A DNA stretch of 64,000 nt from Taxillus chinensis (taxonomy: Eukaryota; Streptophyta; Magnoliopsida; Santalales; Loranthaceae). The stretch covers positions 43,214,721 to 43,278,720 of the forward strand of contig CM042085.1 in assembly GCA_023512835.1 (NCBI GenBank). Reading direction: 5' to 3'. Positions within the stretch are counted from its first letter, which is position 1. The number at the start of each line of letters is the position of its first letter. The notes under the pieces were generated by a model. It saw only the letters and a list, made by a program, of their open reading frames with translations, did no database searches and was not told where the DNA came from. A program made the position numbers and the translations under genes. Shown here in pieces: positions 22,256 through 33,699 of the stretch.

Positions 22256-22273
22256 TGGCGACTCTACTGGGGA
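22256..22273 (+). promoter_or_regulatory. Tat/Ogre primer-binding site
   Basis: TGGCGACTCTACTGGGGA, two bases after the LTR end. This matches the PBS type of Tat/Ogre elements, which I recall as complementary to a tRNA-Arg. A related PBS follows LTR G at 63824. Confidence 0.8.
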
Positions 22274-23377
22274 ATGAATACACTTAGAGGATTAAGCCTA
22301 ATACTAGGATTGGGAGGTTTCTTTTTTGTTTTTACTTGGCTATTTTATTTATTTATTTATTTATTTATTTTTGTTTTTTGTGATAGTTGTGATTTATACG
22401 CTTTAATACCATGATAGTTATGATTTACTGCTTTCCATGCCTGTTGCATTCATGCATAACCCTACACCCGGGTTTGTCACAATTTAGGTTGGCGAGGTTT
22501 AGTACGGTACCTTGCGCGTTGATCATCATTCGCAATAGGGCCTCGGACTCCTCACTCGAGCTTAATGTTCTTTTAAGGCTCGTCCTTTTAAGACCCCTCT
22601 CCAGTAAATCCCATGGTATACGGAGCCCTCTACAGAGGAAGTTTGGGAACTAACGAATAAGATAGGTCTAGCACTAAAAGCCCCTCAGGGGCATTGACCC
22701 ACATGTTGTTTACTCATTACATGCCATGCTAACCTTTGTTTTGTAGGGTAGTTCTTAAGTCATCCCTTGCACAAATGATTTGCCTTACTATTGGTTTATT
22801 CTTTTATCCTGTCTATTCACCTTGCTATTGCTATATACTATTTGACTTCTCTCATACAACTGTTCATAATTTTATTACCTTTTTGTGCTAACTCTGTCCC
22901 ACTATAACATCACTTTGTTACTTACCACGTTCATTTCTTGTTAGTAACATCCAACATGGGTCCACATAGGACACATGTTTTGTTATATTCCACCCCACAC
23001 ACAATCTTTGGTCACATAGGCCATCTTAGTACTAGGTGTCCATTCATTCCCCATTTAACATGCAACATTCTTCCACATCAGTCCATACTCCATAGGTACC
23101 TAAGAGGTGCACCCTCATTCATACATTCACAGCTTTATAACAATTTTCCCTCATGCATTGCGTCATGAAGACATGTAGATCCATGCATACATGCTTACTC
23201 ACTCACATGTTCATGCATACATGCATGTCAAAAACAAAAAAAACAAGCAAAAGAAAAGAGAAAAACTAAAAAATAAAGATACAAATAAAAGGGAGCTTAC
23301 CACAGTCCACTTCTGCCACAGCCAAGATTGCTCACCGATACAACCTCAGATCTCGACAGCAACAACTATCCACTTCA
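22274..23377 (+). other. 5' leader of the Tat element
   Basis: About 1.1 kb without a supported gene. It includes a (TTTA)n run (about 22343-22372) and an ACCCGGGTTTGTC block that is also seen after the PBS of LTR G (about 63970-63990), which supports common descent. Confidence 0.55.
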
Positions 23378-24217
23378 ATGGTAGAAGAAACAGAAAGCAG
23401 ATTTGCTAGTTTGGAGCAAGGCCAACAAGAACTACAAAATCAAATGAAGGCCATGATGGAAATGTTGACCAAGATGGCGGCAGACAAAGATAGGGGTCCC
23501 ACTGAGATGGCCACTAACTAGTCCCCAAGGCAAGCACAAGGGGTAACAATGCCTCCCCACTTCATTCCAGTAACCCCACAGGAGTTCAATCCATCTAACA
23601 TGAACCCTGGGCCTTCTCCTCAAGTCCAATTTACTTCACTGGCTTCGAGCAATATGGCCGAAGCGATGGGACTTCATGTACCTCAAGAGGGTGATCAGTT
23701 ACTATCAATGAAGAAGCTCGAGGAAAGACTCAAAGCAGTTGAAGGAATAGAAGCTTATGGGATGATTAGTCCCCAAGACTTGTGCTTGGTGCCCGACATC
23801 ATTTTGCCACCAAAGTTCAAGGTACCAGACTTCAACAAGTTTAATGGGCCCCAGTTCCCAAAAACACACCTTACTATGTATTGTCGGAAGATAGTTGCCC
23901 ATGCTAATGATGACAAGCTCCTCATGCATTGTTTCCAAAAAAGCTTGACTGGGGCACCACTTCGATGGTACATTCAGATGGAGGGAAGTCATATCAAGAC
24001 TTGGAGAGACCTCGTAATAGCTTTCCTCACACAATACAAACACGTCACGGAATTAGAGCTAGACAGGTCGGCGTTGCTAGCCTTTGAGAAAGGAGCTACT
24101 GAAAGCTTTAAAGTCTATGCGAGAAGATGGACGGAGGCAACTATAGAAGTTCAACCCCCATTAACTAAAAGGGAGTTGACCACAATATTTATCAAAACTT
24201 TGAAAGGGGTATACTAT

Positions 24218-24686
24218 GAAAATGTAATGTCCCACATCGGCTGGGGAGGAGAACGAAGCAGGCTACTTAGGTGGTTGTGGATACCTCTCCTGGCATGAGG
24301 CCTTTTGGGGTGCTAGTGAGCACTGCCAAGAACAAAACCGTGAGGGGGCTCGGCTAGTGAGCCGATGAGTGACCCAAAGTGGACAATATCATGCTACGGG
24401 TGGGCTGGGCTGTTACAAATGGTATCAGAGCTAGGGGCCGGGTTGGTGTGCCAGCGAGGACGCTGGGCTCTCCAAGGGGGGGTGGATTTAATGTCCCACA
24501 TCGGCTGGGGAAGAGAACGAAGCAGGCTACTTAGGTGGCTGTGGATACCTCTCTTGGCATAAGGCCTTTTGGGGTGCTAGTGAGCACTGCCAAGAACAAA
24601 ACCGTGAGGGGGCCCGGCTAGTGAGCCGATGAGTGACCCAAAGTGGACAATATCGTGCTACGGGTGGGCTAGGCTATTACAGAAAA
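24218..24686 (+). mobile_element. Complete TRIM retrotransposon with 5-bp TSD
   Basis: A 459-bp element (24223-24681) with two 195-bp LTRs (24223-24417 and 24487-24681) that start TGTAATGTCCCACATCGG (TTTAATG in the 3' copy) and end TTACA. Perfect target duplication gaaaa lies at 24218-24222 and 24682-24686. The PBS TGGTATCAGAGC (tRNA-iMet type) is at 24420-24431, and the PPT-like CCAAGGGGGGTGGA is at about 24472-24486. The 69-bp internal region has no ORF. This is the plant TRIM type whose LTR opens near TCCCACATCGG. It needs proteins from another element to move. The two LTRs differ at only a few bases, so it is the youngest insertion in this part. Orientation is plus. Confidence 0.93.
24420..24431 (+). 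promoter_or_regulatory. TRIM primer-binding site
   Basis: TGGTATCAGAGC, complementary to the 3' end of initiator Met tRNA, two bases after the 5' LTR. Confidence 0.85.
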
Positions 24687-25285
24687 GATGATAGGTAACG
24701 TATCCAGCAGCTTCTTAGATCTTGTGGCTTCAGGGGAACGTATTGAAGACGGTGTAAAAGAAGGGAAGCTTCATGGCAATACATCAAACACATCCAAGAA
24801 GTCTGCACAGATGGGGAAAAAGAAAGAACAAGATGTCCAGTCAATCTGGCAAAGCACTCCAATGCATTAAGGCAACCTTGGGATATATCCCAGTTTGTAT
24901 CCCACACCTGGATCCTATGTAGGGCCACTCCCAATGACAGCCTATGCAGCGCCGACACCTCCATACTTAGCATGTCAACCACAAGGGGGAGCTCCTTATT
25001 GTTTTCCACCAAATCCAACTCTAACCATGCAACTAGAACCCCAACAAGCCCCTATCAGGCCAAGCCAAGCCACTAATAGACCCAGGCAAGAATTCGATAA
25101 GATCCCTATAACCTATGCTGAGTTGTAACCACGACTCCTGGAAGCCAGAATGATAACTCCAATTCCAGCAATAGAAGTGAAACTGCCACCCCCTACATGG
25201 TACAAGTTGGAGGCCCGATGTGCCTATCACAGCAATGGAGCGGGGCACGACCGTGAAAATTGTTTTGCCCTCAAGAAAATTGTCC

Positions 25286-27189
25286 AATAGTTAGTCAGGG
25301 CCAAGTGGTTGGACTTTTTCGAAGCTGTCCTGTGAACCAAGTGTTGACTCAAAACCATTATCGGAACATCCAAGCTAGTAAACAATGGAGCCACAGAAAT
25401 AAAAATAGCCAGGTTTATGATGTTGTGGGAAAACCCTCTGGGAATGTGGGAATTTTCTTTTGTTGTGTGTGTTCAATCAACCCCGTTTTGTTTTATTAAG
25501 TTTATTTTTCCTACAATTTTTGTGTGCAACGTCTTTCACTACTTGTTTACTCTTTTGGCACGGGTAGTAGGTCCAAACCGGGGCATATCAAGCCAAGGAA
25601 ACCTAAGCCATTTCAGTTCTACCTCATACTTCAAGCAGATCAGAAGAGCATGTCAGTGTGAAAGGCAACGAAACTATCCCTTTGTCAAACTGGCCCACGA
25701 AAAAGTGCCTTCTATCATTGAAAGTTCCTTCTTGTGCACTTTGAGAAAGACTTTGATTGTTTAAAATGAAGAGAGGTCATCTTTCACTACCTCGTGATAC
25801 TACCCTCACTAGCCCTTTTGAGCCTGACTAAATTCTTCTTGTATATATAACCTGATCCATAGTTCCCCACACACTGGGGCCATTTTTGAATGTCAAGATT
25901 CCACACATGGGGCAATTATTGAGTAAAAGCAAAAAAACAAAAAAAGAGAATGAAAAAAAATGAAATATTTTGAATATCACAAATTGGGACAGTGTTGTGA
26001 AATCCCCCGACACTGGGGATAGTGGTAACCAAAAAAACTCATTTGAACGACAATAATGTCCCACACTGAGGCAAATTTTTGACAAACAAAAAAGGAGAGT
26101 CCTGTTTGAAATATAGATCACAACCACCCTAGGATAGGTTTGAGCCTGTTATATCCCTTTCTTGATAAACCCAGTAGCCTAGCCTATATTATAGTCCTAT
26201 GAAAGTCCTCTCAGATTAAATGATCAAAGTTATTTCTCATATGCGTAATTCGGAACAGCATTATAGAGATCAAGGATGCAAGGAGGACTTGATGATAACT
26301 CGCAAGGGTTTCAAGGGTAAAATAAAAAGCCAGCTACAAGTAGAAGGAGCAACAAGCAGAAAACAAGGTAGGCTTAGTGAAAACCCGAAAAAGACACTAA
26401 GAGCAAAAGTGAAAAGCCACAAAAGGAAGGTCAAGCACTCAAGGCCCGAGAGCAGCCAACATTGAGCCTTAGGACTGACACACTCAGGCACCTTAATACC
26501 AAGCCCAACAAATCATTTCAAATCAACTCCCTACACCACAATGCACAAAGATAATCCAACCGACAAGTGGAAACTCTGATAAGTCCCTAAACCTCATGAG
26601 GAAAGAAACAAACAATATCTTCAACCTAGCCCCGAGCACTGACTCAAACCATCAGAATGCCCATTCATCCCAGTCAACCGGGGCTCGAAATAAAATATAT
26701 CCCAAGCTGAAAGCTATACCAAGATAACCCGAACATTATCACCTCTATTAGAAGAGGACAACAAGTTGTGACTGAACGTTGCATACTCCAAATTGTTTTC
26801 ATCAAAGCTTTGTCTCAACTCTCAAAATTTTGCATGTATGTGTTTAAATAAAAAGCCTATTCCCTAGTAGGGTTCCTCACCATGTTATTCAACAATTTTG
26901 GTTCAGCTCGATAACTACCCCAAGACATGTCCTCCAAAAATCAAGCAAGTTTCTCTCAGTAGGCCAAACTTCGAGAGAGCTACTGGATCATTTCCCCCGT
27001 CCAAAAAGTATCCCAGCACTATCAACGGGTTAAGTTCCCCTAACAAATCATGCAAACATCATATATTATTGCATAACCATGCATTCATGCAACATCAGAT
27101 GCCATATCTCATTACTTTGTGCATATGTGCACCCTTCATGCAAGCATCAGAAAATCATTATAGCAACATGCATCATCATAAACAACATC
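25286..27189 (+). other. Non-coding tail of the Tat element
   Basis: No supported ORF. It holds recurring CCCACACTGGGGC-like words (about 25868, 26000, 26060) interspersed with A-rich runs, which look like a decayed repeat. There is no pol sequence and no PPT-LTR joint. It ends in the minisatellite that borders the right arm. Confidence 0.5.
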
Positions 27190-27905
27190 AAACTCGTGGT
27201 GGTCTGGGTTTCCTTTCTTTTGAGCTTCTTCCTGACACAAACTAGTTTTAGCTTATTTTTCTTTAGCTTTGTGTGCTTAGCTTTTTCCTGAACAGACTAG
27301 AATTAGCTAATTTCTTTCTTTTGAGCTTCTTCCCGACACAAACTGGTTTTAGCTCATTTCTTTATAGTTTTGTGTGCCTAGCGTCTTCCTGAACACACTA
27401 GAATTGGCTAGTTTCTTTTCTTTGAGCTTCTTCCTGACATAAACTGGTTTTAGCTCTTTTCATTTCAGTATTCCCGGGGCGGTCCGGATTTGTGTGTCTA
27501 GCTTCTTCCTGAATAGGCTGGAATTAGCTATTTTCTTTCCATCCTAGGCGGTGAGGATTTTTTTTTGAGCTTCTTCCTCAACAAACTGGTTTTAGCTCGT
27601 TTCCTTTCAGTTTTCCTGGGGCGGTCTGGATTTGTATGTCTAGCTTCTTCCTGAATAAACTAGAATTAGCTATTTTCTTTCTATCCTGAGCAGTCAGGAT
27701 TTCAGTTTTCCTGGGGCGGTCCGGATTTCTTTTGTTTGAGCTTCTTTCTGAACATACTAGTTTTAGCTCGTGTCATTTCAGCTTTCCCCGGGACGGTCCG
27801 GGTTTGTGTGTCTAGCTTCTTCCTGAACAGACTGGAATTAGCTAGTTTCTTTCCATCTTGGGTGATCAGGATTTTAGTTTTCTCGGGAGAGTCTGGGTTT
27901 CATTT
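27190..27905 (+). repeat. Compound minisatellite with an AGCTTCTTCCTGA core
   Basis: About ten copies of a ~32-bp motif in two alternating forms: one begins GAGCTTCTTCCTGACA and ends GGTTTTAGCTC, the other begins TAGCTTCTTCCTGAACA and ends GAATTAGCTA. From about 27470 a third word, GGGGCGGTCCGGATTTG, is inserted between them. Copies start near 27222, 27278, 27324, 27378, 27423, 27499, 27567, 27639, 27737 and 27813. Confidence 0.8.
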
Positions 27906-27910
27906 ATCCC

Positions 27911-28096
27911 GCATTAGCCTCCAAATTTCATCCTCTATCATCTGGTGTTAGCCTTGGGGCACTTTATGGGCTTGTAGTGGAGTTTCTCAACTATGGGCTT
28001 CCTTGGGCCTGTTAAGTGTTCACAAGACATGGTAATGGGAGATAAATATACAAAATGGGGTTAGTATGTCCAACCCGAACAAAATGGGGTCCAACA
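27911..28096 (-). mobile_element. Tat LTR 2 fragment, right arm
   Basis: Reverse complement of the first ~185 bp of the LTR at 19860. Its terminus TGTTGGACCCC (minus strand) at 28096 is better preserved than on the left. Similarity stops at 27911, the inner end of the inverted duplication. Confidence 0.8.
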
Positions 28097-28266
28097 GTAT
28101 CCATCGCGTGCAAATTGAGGTTTAACATCGACTCCAAACTTAGGACTGACTCCTTGATAGTAGGGGAGCTTTATGGACCTGTTCAATGAGATACATGGCA
28201 TGGGAAGATAGATATAAAATGCACAAATGGTTAGTATGTCTAACCCGGACAAAATAGGGTCCAAAA
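28097..28266 (-). mobile_element. Tat LTR 1 fragment, right arm
   Basis: Reverse complement of 19687-19859 with the same nested joint. The terminus reads TTTTGGACCC on the minus strand in place of TGTTGGACCC. Confidence 0.75.
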
Positions 28267-28640
28267 CCTTGTACCCAAGAAGACAAAGCATTGGTGAATG
28301 GTCACCTATTAGGGCTCTCTCAAGGGTGTTGCTCCAAACCTGCTACAACCTCACACATGAAATGCACAAACCATACAAGAAAACTACTTTATGTAATAAA
28401 ACAGTTTTACATGATAAAAAGGGTCACCAGCCCCAAAACATGGTGTCTCAAAAAAAGGTACACCAATCTCAATTGAATACACAAGTCTCGCTTCCTAAAC
28501 ATTTCACATGAACTTAAAGAGAACAACAAATCATATACTCATGACTCCACAGCGGTGTAATCTTCTATCACCTGCTAGATCCTACAGAGAAAAATATAAA
28601 AGGTGGGTGAGTAATCCATAGCTCAGTAGGGGTTATGCCT
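28267..28640 (-). mobile_element. LTR B fragment, right arm
   Basis: Reverse complement of 19314-19686. It is cut at 28640 by the A-family LTR that begins TGTCACGCCCC. Confidence 0.75.
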
Positions 28641-29162
28641 TGTCACGCCCCGGATTTCCGACCCGGGGAAACCGGTACGTGACTCCCCGTTCACCCACAC
28701 GAAGGGTAAAGGGGTTGGATTACTGGATGCCACACAAGAAAAACTAACAATTACAATAAACAAACAAGCCACATCTTTATTTAATTTCAAACATCAAAGG
28801 GGTCACAAACCAACCATGTTCCATACTACAGTTCAATCCCTTATTACATTTTCCCCATTTTGGGGTTACATAAATTATAAAATTACATTACTGAAGTGAA
28901 CAATAAAATGAAGATGGTCTTCCACCTTGGTGTATCCACCTAACGCCTATAAGTCCCTGGAAAACAAGCAAACACAGTAGGAGGGGTGAGCAACCACAGC
29001 TCAGTGGGGATCAAGTCTCCCCAACCCTTCCCATGCTCCTAGCAGCTACATGCATGTGCACAGGTGTAGTGACGTGGTAGTATTAAGAAAAATAAAGCAT
29101 TCCACACAAGCGGGCGTAACCTCAGCCCCAGCCACACTGGCTAACAAACCACATCTCAAGCA

Positions 29163-29288
29163 AGTTATTTAACCGCCTCTTCAGGCCACTGATTTAACTG
29201 CCTCTCAGGCAAAGTAATTTAACCGCCACTTCAGGCCACTGGTTTAACCGCCTCTCAGGCAAAGTAATTTAACCGCCTCTTCAGGCCA
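29163..29288 (-). repeat. 50-bp tandem repeat in LTR A
   Basis: Same array as 481-606, two and a half units. Confidence 0.85.
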
Positions 29289-29563
29289 GATACCACAGTC
29301 ATGCACACAACATACACCACGGTCACTCAAGCATAAAACCAAACACTTGGTGTGCACCCGTTCACAAGTGCACAAACCCAGCTGTTCAGGCAATAGAACA
29401 AACACCCAGCATGCATACATACACCAAAATCACAAGTCCAGCCACACAGGCATATTATCAACCGTGTAATAGGCATATACACACAGCTATATTCACACAG
29501 GCATTTCATCGAACATATAGCATGCAACAACAGAATCACACCAAAATGCCATTGAAGGCCAAC

Positions 29564-29593
29564 ATCCATATAGGAGATCACACCTATATGGAT
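29564..29593 (-). promoter_or_regulatory. Conserved LTR stem-loop (C:G variant), LTR A
   Basis: Perfect 11-bp stem ATCCATATAGG / CCTATATGGAT, loop AGATCACA on the plus strand. Confidence 0.75.
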
Positions 29594-29868
29594 TACATAT
29601 ATATATATAAACAGATATAATTCATAATCTACCCTAGAACCCTAGAACAGAGGAGGATTTAGGAAGAACAGAACCCCTACCTCAAGTAAAATGCAACAAC
29701 ACCGCAATACTGTTCCCACGCCGAATGCTGTCCGCCCACGAGACACCGATCACCCACGCAAGATGCCCGGCAGCAACCAGGAGCTCTCCTTCCCTCTCTC
29801 TCTCTCTCTCTCTGTGACGGCTGGTGGAGCAACAAACCCTAAACCTAAAACAGAGGGGCTTCTCCTCC

Positions 29869-29945
29869 TTATATAGAAAACACAACATCGAAACGATGTA
29901 GTTTTGATTAAGTGAATCTCAGCATCAAAACGACGTAGTTTTGAT
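29869..29945 (-). promoter_or_regulatory. LTR A promoter: TATA box and two ACGT palindromes
   Basis: Palindromes at 29924-29945 and 29887-29908 (the latter with ATCGAAAC and ATGT changes), then a TATATAAGGAGG TATA box (29864-29875), then a CT/GA repeat at 29793-29813. Confidence 0.7.
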
Positions 29946-30499
29946 GGAACAAGCTATGACCTTCCCACATCCATACACACCAAAATATTCACAATTCCAA
30001 CATGGTCCTTTGGGAAAAGATGATTAGAATGACAAAACCAAGGTAACCATGCAAAAACATGCTTGCACGCCAATTTAAACGCCAATTCCCCAATTGGCGT
30101 GCAGCTCCAAATGCACTCAAACTTTACCCCAAGCCTCCTTGCATCATGTAAAAGACATCCATGCAATAAAAACCTTGCACGCTAAATGGGTCCAATTCAC
30201 GTGCACGTCCGTTTGGCCTGAACCTTCTGTGGTAGATAGAAGACATCATTCTAAGAATCTTTTGTTCTGCACGCCAATTCATTTGAGCCCATCTACTAGG
30301 TCAAAATAACTCTCCAAAACGTGACAAAACAACCTAAAAGCGCCTATATGTGTATAGCATCTTCCTAGGGCATAAATGCACGTTATCACTTATCACATGC
30401 ACCTCCCAAAAGTCCCCTCTTGGGCTCATCTCTTACCTCAAACTTGTGTACTAACATCCAAGGTGTTTGTGGTTAACTCCTTACACACGGGTCATTACA

Positions 30500-30514
30500 T
30501 CCTCTCCCCCTTAA
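30500..30514 (-). promoter_or_regulatory. PPT of chromovirus A
   Basis: TTAAGGGGGAGAGGA on the minus strand, immediately before the 3' LTR terminus. Confidence 0.85.
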
Positions 30515-30744
30515 GACTTTTCATCCTCGAAAAGAAATGACATGCAAGGAAAACAAATACATGCGGCCCATTTGGAAGACAGCGAGCCACAACGCCCAGA
30601 TGGATCACACAACACAACAGGACATCTGAAACACATTGCAATCTCAAAACACATCTCAATAAAAATACCAGTTTACAAGTAGAAATACAAATACACCAAA
30701 CCATGAGCCACAAGAAAATATATCACTACAGCCACCTCCCACCC
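30515..30744 (-). other. 3' untranslated region of chromovirus A
   Basis: Non-coding sequence between the pol stop and the PPT. It contains two CTTTTCGAGGATGAAA-like words (near 30527 and 30750) that recur in element E. Confidence 0.6.
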
Positions 30745-32067
30745 TTAAGATTGTTCATCCTCGAACAACTCTGGGTGCTGCTCACGCATGATGGACTCAC
30801 GTTCCCATGTCTCCTCCTCAATGCCATGGTGCTGCCACAGCACACGAACCAAAGGAATAGCACGACCACGCAAAAGTTTCTCCCGCCGATCTAGGATACG
30901 GATAGGGGCCTCAACAACGGACATGTCATCCTCAATGTCCAATGTCCCCTAATCGATCACATGAGTGGGGTCAGGATGATACTTCCTCAACTGGGACACG
31001 TGAAACACGCTGTGCACTCGACTCAGCCGTGGTGGTAACGCTAATCGGTAGGCCACATGCCCCACACGATCCAGAATCTCAAAAGGACCAATAAACCGCG
31101 GAGATAACTTCGAACCACGCCCAAACTGTCGATGTCCACGACGTGGAGAAACAGGAAGAAACACATGATCACCAACAGAAAACTCCAAAGGTCGCCGCCG
31201 CTGATCCGCATAAGATTTCTGCCGACTCTGAGCTGATAACAAACGCTGACGAATCAATTTAACCTTCTCGGTAGCCTCTTGAACCAATTGTGGTCCTAAG
31301 GGAGCTGTCTCCCCCACCTCGGTCCAACACAAAGGTGATCGACACGGCCGCCCATACAACACCTCAAAAGGAGCCATCCCAATGGATGCCTGATAACTGT
31401 TGTTGTAGGCAAACTCCACCAAAGGAAGGTGAGTTGCCCACGAACCCCCAAAATCTAACACACAGGCCCATAACATGTCCTCCAAAGTCTGATTCGTCCT
31501 CTCTGTCTGGCCGTCAGTCTCAGGGTGAAAGGCTGTACTCAAGTGAAGTTTGGTCCCCATAGCCTCCTGCAAACCTGCCCAAAAATGGGAAGTGAACCTC
31601 GAATCCCAGTCAGAGACAACCGATGATGGTACTCCATGTAGGCTCACAATCTCGTTCATGTATAGATGACTCAAGGTCCCAATAGAGTCCCGCTCGCGAA
31701 CAGCCAGGAAATGGGCCGACTTTGTGAGTCGATCCACAATCACCCAAATCATATCTTTCCTCCCTGTGGTGGGCGGAAGACCAGTCACAAAATCCATCGC
31801 TATGTGGTCCCACTTCCACTCTGCTATGGGCAAGGGCTGTAACATGCCCGCCGGCCGCTGATGCTCAGCCTTCACCTGCTGACACGTGAGGCACCGCAAA
31901 ACAAAAGCAGCCACATCGCGTTTCATCCCAGGCCACCAAAAATGTCCTCGAAGCGCATGGTACATCTTCGTACCCCCTGGATGCACAACAACTCTAGACT
32001 GGTGAAACTCCCTCATCACCTCACCCCTGAGAGAAGAAGCCACTACCAACCGCCCCTGAAAACACAA
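30745..32067 (-). pseudogene. Chromovirus A integrase with chromodomain (two stops)
   Basis: Read from 32067 (in frame after a TAG at about 32072) to 30745. The HHCC zinc module is intact: His residues in MREFHQSRVVVHPGG, then RCLTCQQVK. The DDE core has WKWDHIAMDFVTGLPP (first Asp), VVSDWDSRFTS (second Asp) and [16 protein letters not shown] with the downstream Glu. The GPY/F motif is FIGPFEILDRVGHVAYRL. A TGG-to-TAG at 30946-30948 separates the chromodomain tail (IRILDRREKLLRGRAIPLVR, WERESIMREQ) that ends at 30745. Apart from the two stops the frame is open for over 430 codons. Element E encodes a very similar protein with the Trp retained. Confidence 0.92.
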
Positions 32068-32071
32068 CTCA

Positions 32072-32518
32072 TGCTAAGGACCCTCTGTCCAGTCCTCAGA
32101 TAGCTCCCCAGCCTCAATACGGGCACGGAGAACCTCACACTCAATGTCACCCAACTGTCCCTCCCGGACGCGCTGGTACAACTCAGGCACAACCACCAAA
32201 GGACTCAGGACTGTCCCACCATCACGAACAACAGGCTGCAGCTGCAACATCACCAACTGCTCCATCAGCTTCCACTCTCTCACGGCCACATCAGCTTTCC
32301 CTTTTCTGCTCAACGCGTCAGCCACAACATTGCCCTTGCCCGGGGTATAGACAAAAGTAAAGTCAAAGGTCTGCAAATACTCCACCCATCTCCTCTGCCT
32401 CAAATTCAAGTCCTTCTGAGTAAAGATGTACTGAAGGCTCTTGTGATCGGAGAACACCACGAACTTCTCCCCTAAAAGGTAGTGTTGCCAACTCTTCAGG
32501 GCGAAGATGACAGCAGCC
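32072..32518 (-). pseudogene. Chromovirus A RNase H, downstream half
   Basis: Reads [24 protein letters not shown], then [31 protein letters not shown]: the second Asp-side and the terminal Asp region of Ty3 RNase H, followed by the linker to integrase. It is cut upstream by the solo Tat LTR at 32519; the other half resumes at 35574. A TAG lies between it and the integrase. Confidence 0.9.
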
Positions 32519-33023
32519 TGTAGAGCCCTATTTTGTCCGGGTTGGACATACTAACCCCATTTGATATACCTTTCTGCCCATGCCATATACCTTATTGAAC
32601 AGGTCCACAATGATCCCATACTTCCAAGGAATGGTCTACCCCAATCGGCACGAGATGGATACAATTGACACGGATGGGGGAGTTCAAAATTAATGACTTT
32701 TGCTACAAGTCCTTGAAGCGCCCCAAGACCAACACCAGGTGATGGAGGATGAAAATTCGAGACCAACGCACTTGACCGAGCTCAAATCGGACTTAAAATG
32801 AAGAAGTTATGGCCAAAACAACTTTCGTTGGAAAAAGTCAAACTTGCCAAAAGACGGTCAATGCCCCTGGTCAAACTGCCCGCAAAAGTGATCATGCGAA
32901 ACTCTTCAAAATGCCTATGTAGGCGAATACGGATCTCCCCAAACAATTCCTGGAAGGTTATCCATTTTTGCATTTTTGGTGGGGGTAAAAAGGTAATTAA
33001 AAGTTTAAAAAAAAAAGGGGGGG

Positions 33024-33412
33024 TTGACCGTTGACCGTTGACCTGCCGACACTTCGACCCATTGACCCCGAAGCTCGAAGCCCTGAAGCCTCAAATCCCG
33101 AAGCTCGAAGCCCCGAAGTCTCGAAGATCGAAGCCTCGAAGCTCGAAGCCTCGAAGCCCCGAAGCTCGAAGTCCCGAGCTCGAAGCCCTGAAGCCTCGAA
33201 GCCTCGAAGCCCCGTTGACCTGCTGATTTCTGACCTTCGACCCTTCGACCCTCGAAGCCTCGCTGCCGACACTTCGACGCCCGCGACCCTCGAAGCCTCG
33301 CTACGACGCCTTCGACCCGCGGCACCCGTACGCCTTCCACCTCCGACCCTTCGACCCTCGAAGCCTCGCTGCCGACACTCCGACCTGCCGACACTTCGAA
33401 CCTCCGACTCTT
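33024..33412 (+). repeat. TTCGA-rich minisatellite in the solo Tat LTR
   Basis: Starts with GTTGACC units, passes into many AAGCCTCGAAGC / AAGCTCGAAGCC units (about 33060-33210), then TTCGACCC units with GCCGACACTTCGA. It is CpG-rich for a transposon. Overlapping open frames in both directions are low-complexity artefacts. Confidence 0.85.
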
Positions 33413-33699
33413 TTTTTTTTGCCTTTGCTGATTTTTCTCACTGGCTTCCTCGCTAGCTTATTTCTCTCGCTGTTTATTCACGGGGCTTGTTTTATGCGCT
33501 GGCCACCTAACAAGGAATCATTCACCAACCTGTCAATCACATGTGCTGCTAAAATACAAATTCAAAAAGGCAATCACGAGCTCCCCTGTTTCCCGCACAA
33601 GCTGTCCACCAGACAAAATACAAAATCTGCAATTAAAAACGCTACCTTCATAATAGAGCATTAAATGCAGCAATTAATGATAATCCAGCCAAAAAATTT

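Larger units (their letters stand above)
23378..25285 (+). pseudogene. Tat/Ogre gag, broken and interrupted by a TRIM
   Basis: A frame opens at ATG 23378 with a coiled-coil-like stretch (MVEETESRFASLEQ...), crosses one TAG at 23519 and continues in the same frame to 24222. The capsid region (KFKVPDFNKFNG, then APLRWYIQME and FLTQYKH) is typical of Tat gag. A TRIM interrupts it at 24223-24681; the frame resumes directly afterwards, in the expected place, with KMIGNVSSSF. Two more stops follow, then the Pro-rich linker with FDKIPITYAEL, and the zinc-like ARCAYHSNGAGHDRENCFAL with a TAG just behind it. No protease, RT or integrase is found downstream, so the element may have been gag-only or has lost pol. 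Confidence 0.85.
28641..30499 (-). mobile_element. 3' LTR of chromovirus A (complete)
   Basis: A complete 1859-bp LTR: TGTCACGCCCC at 28641 and GGGTCATTACA at 30499 on the plus strand, i.e. TGTAATGACCC...GGGGCGTGACA in element sense. It is followed directly by the PPT and the pol of element A, which proves it is the 3' LTR of a minus-strand element. It is the reference for the partial A copies at 1-3871 and 16863-18214. Confidence 0.93.

Noticed and set aside
24228..24681. SINE or tRNA-derived element at the TCCCACATCGG repeat
   Set aside because: Two 195-bp direct LTRs, a PBS, a PPT-like tract and a 5-bp TSD show an LTR-type TRIM.
33005..33456. Overlapping Arg/Ser/Glu-rich open frames in both directions (also 20141-20644 and 51358-51920)
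   Set aside because: Read through the TTCGA minisatellite; periodic low-complexity peptides with no start context or homology.
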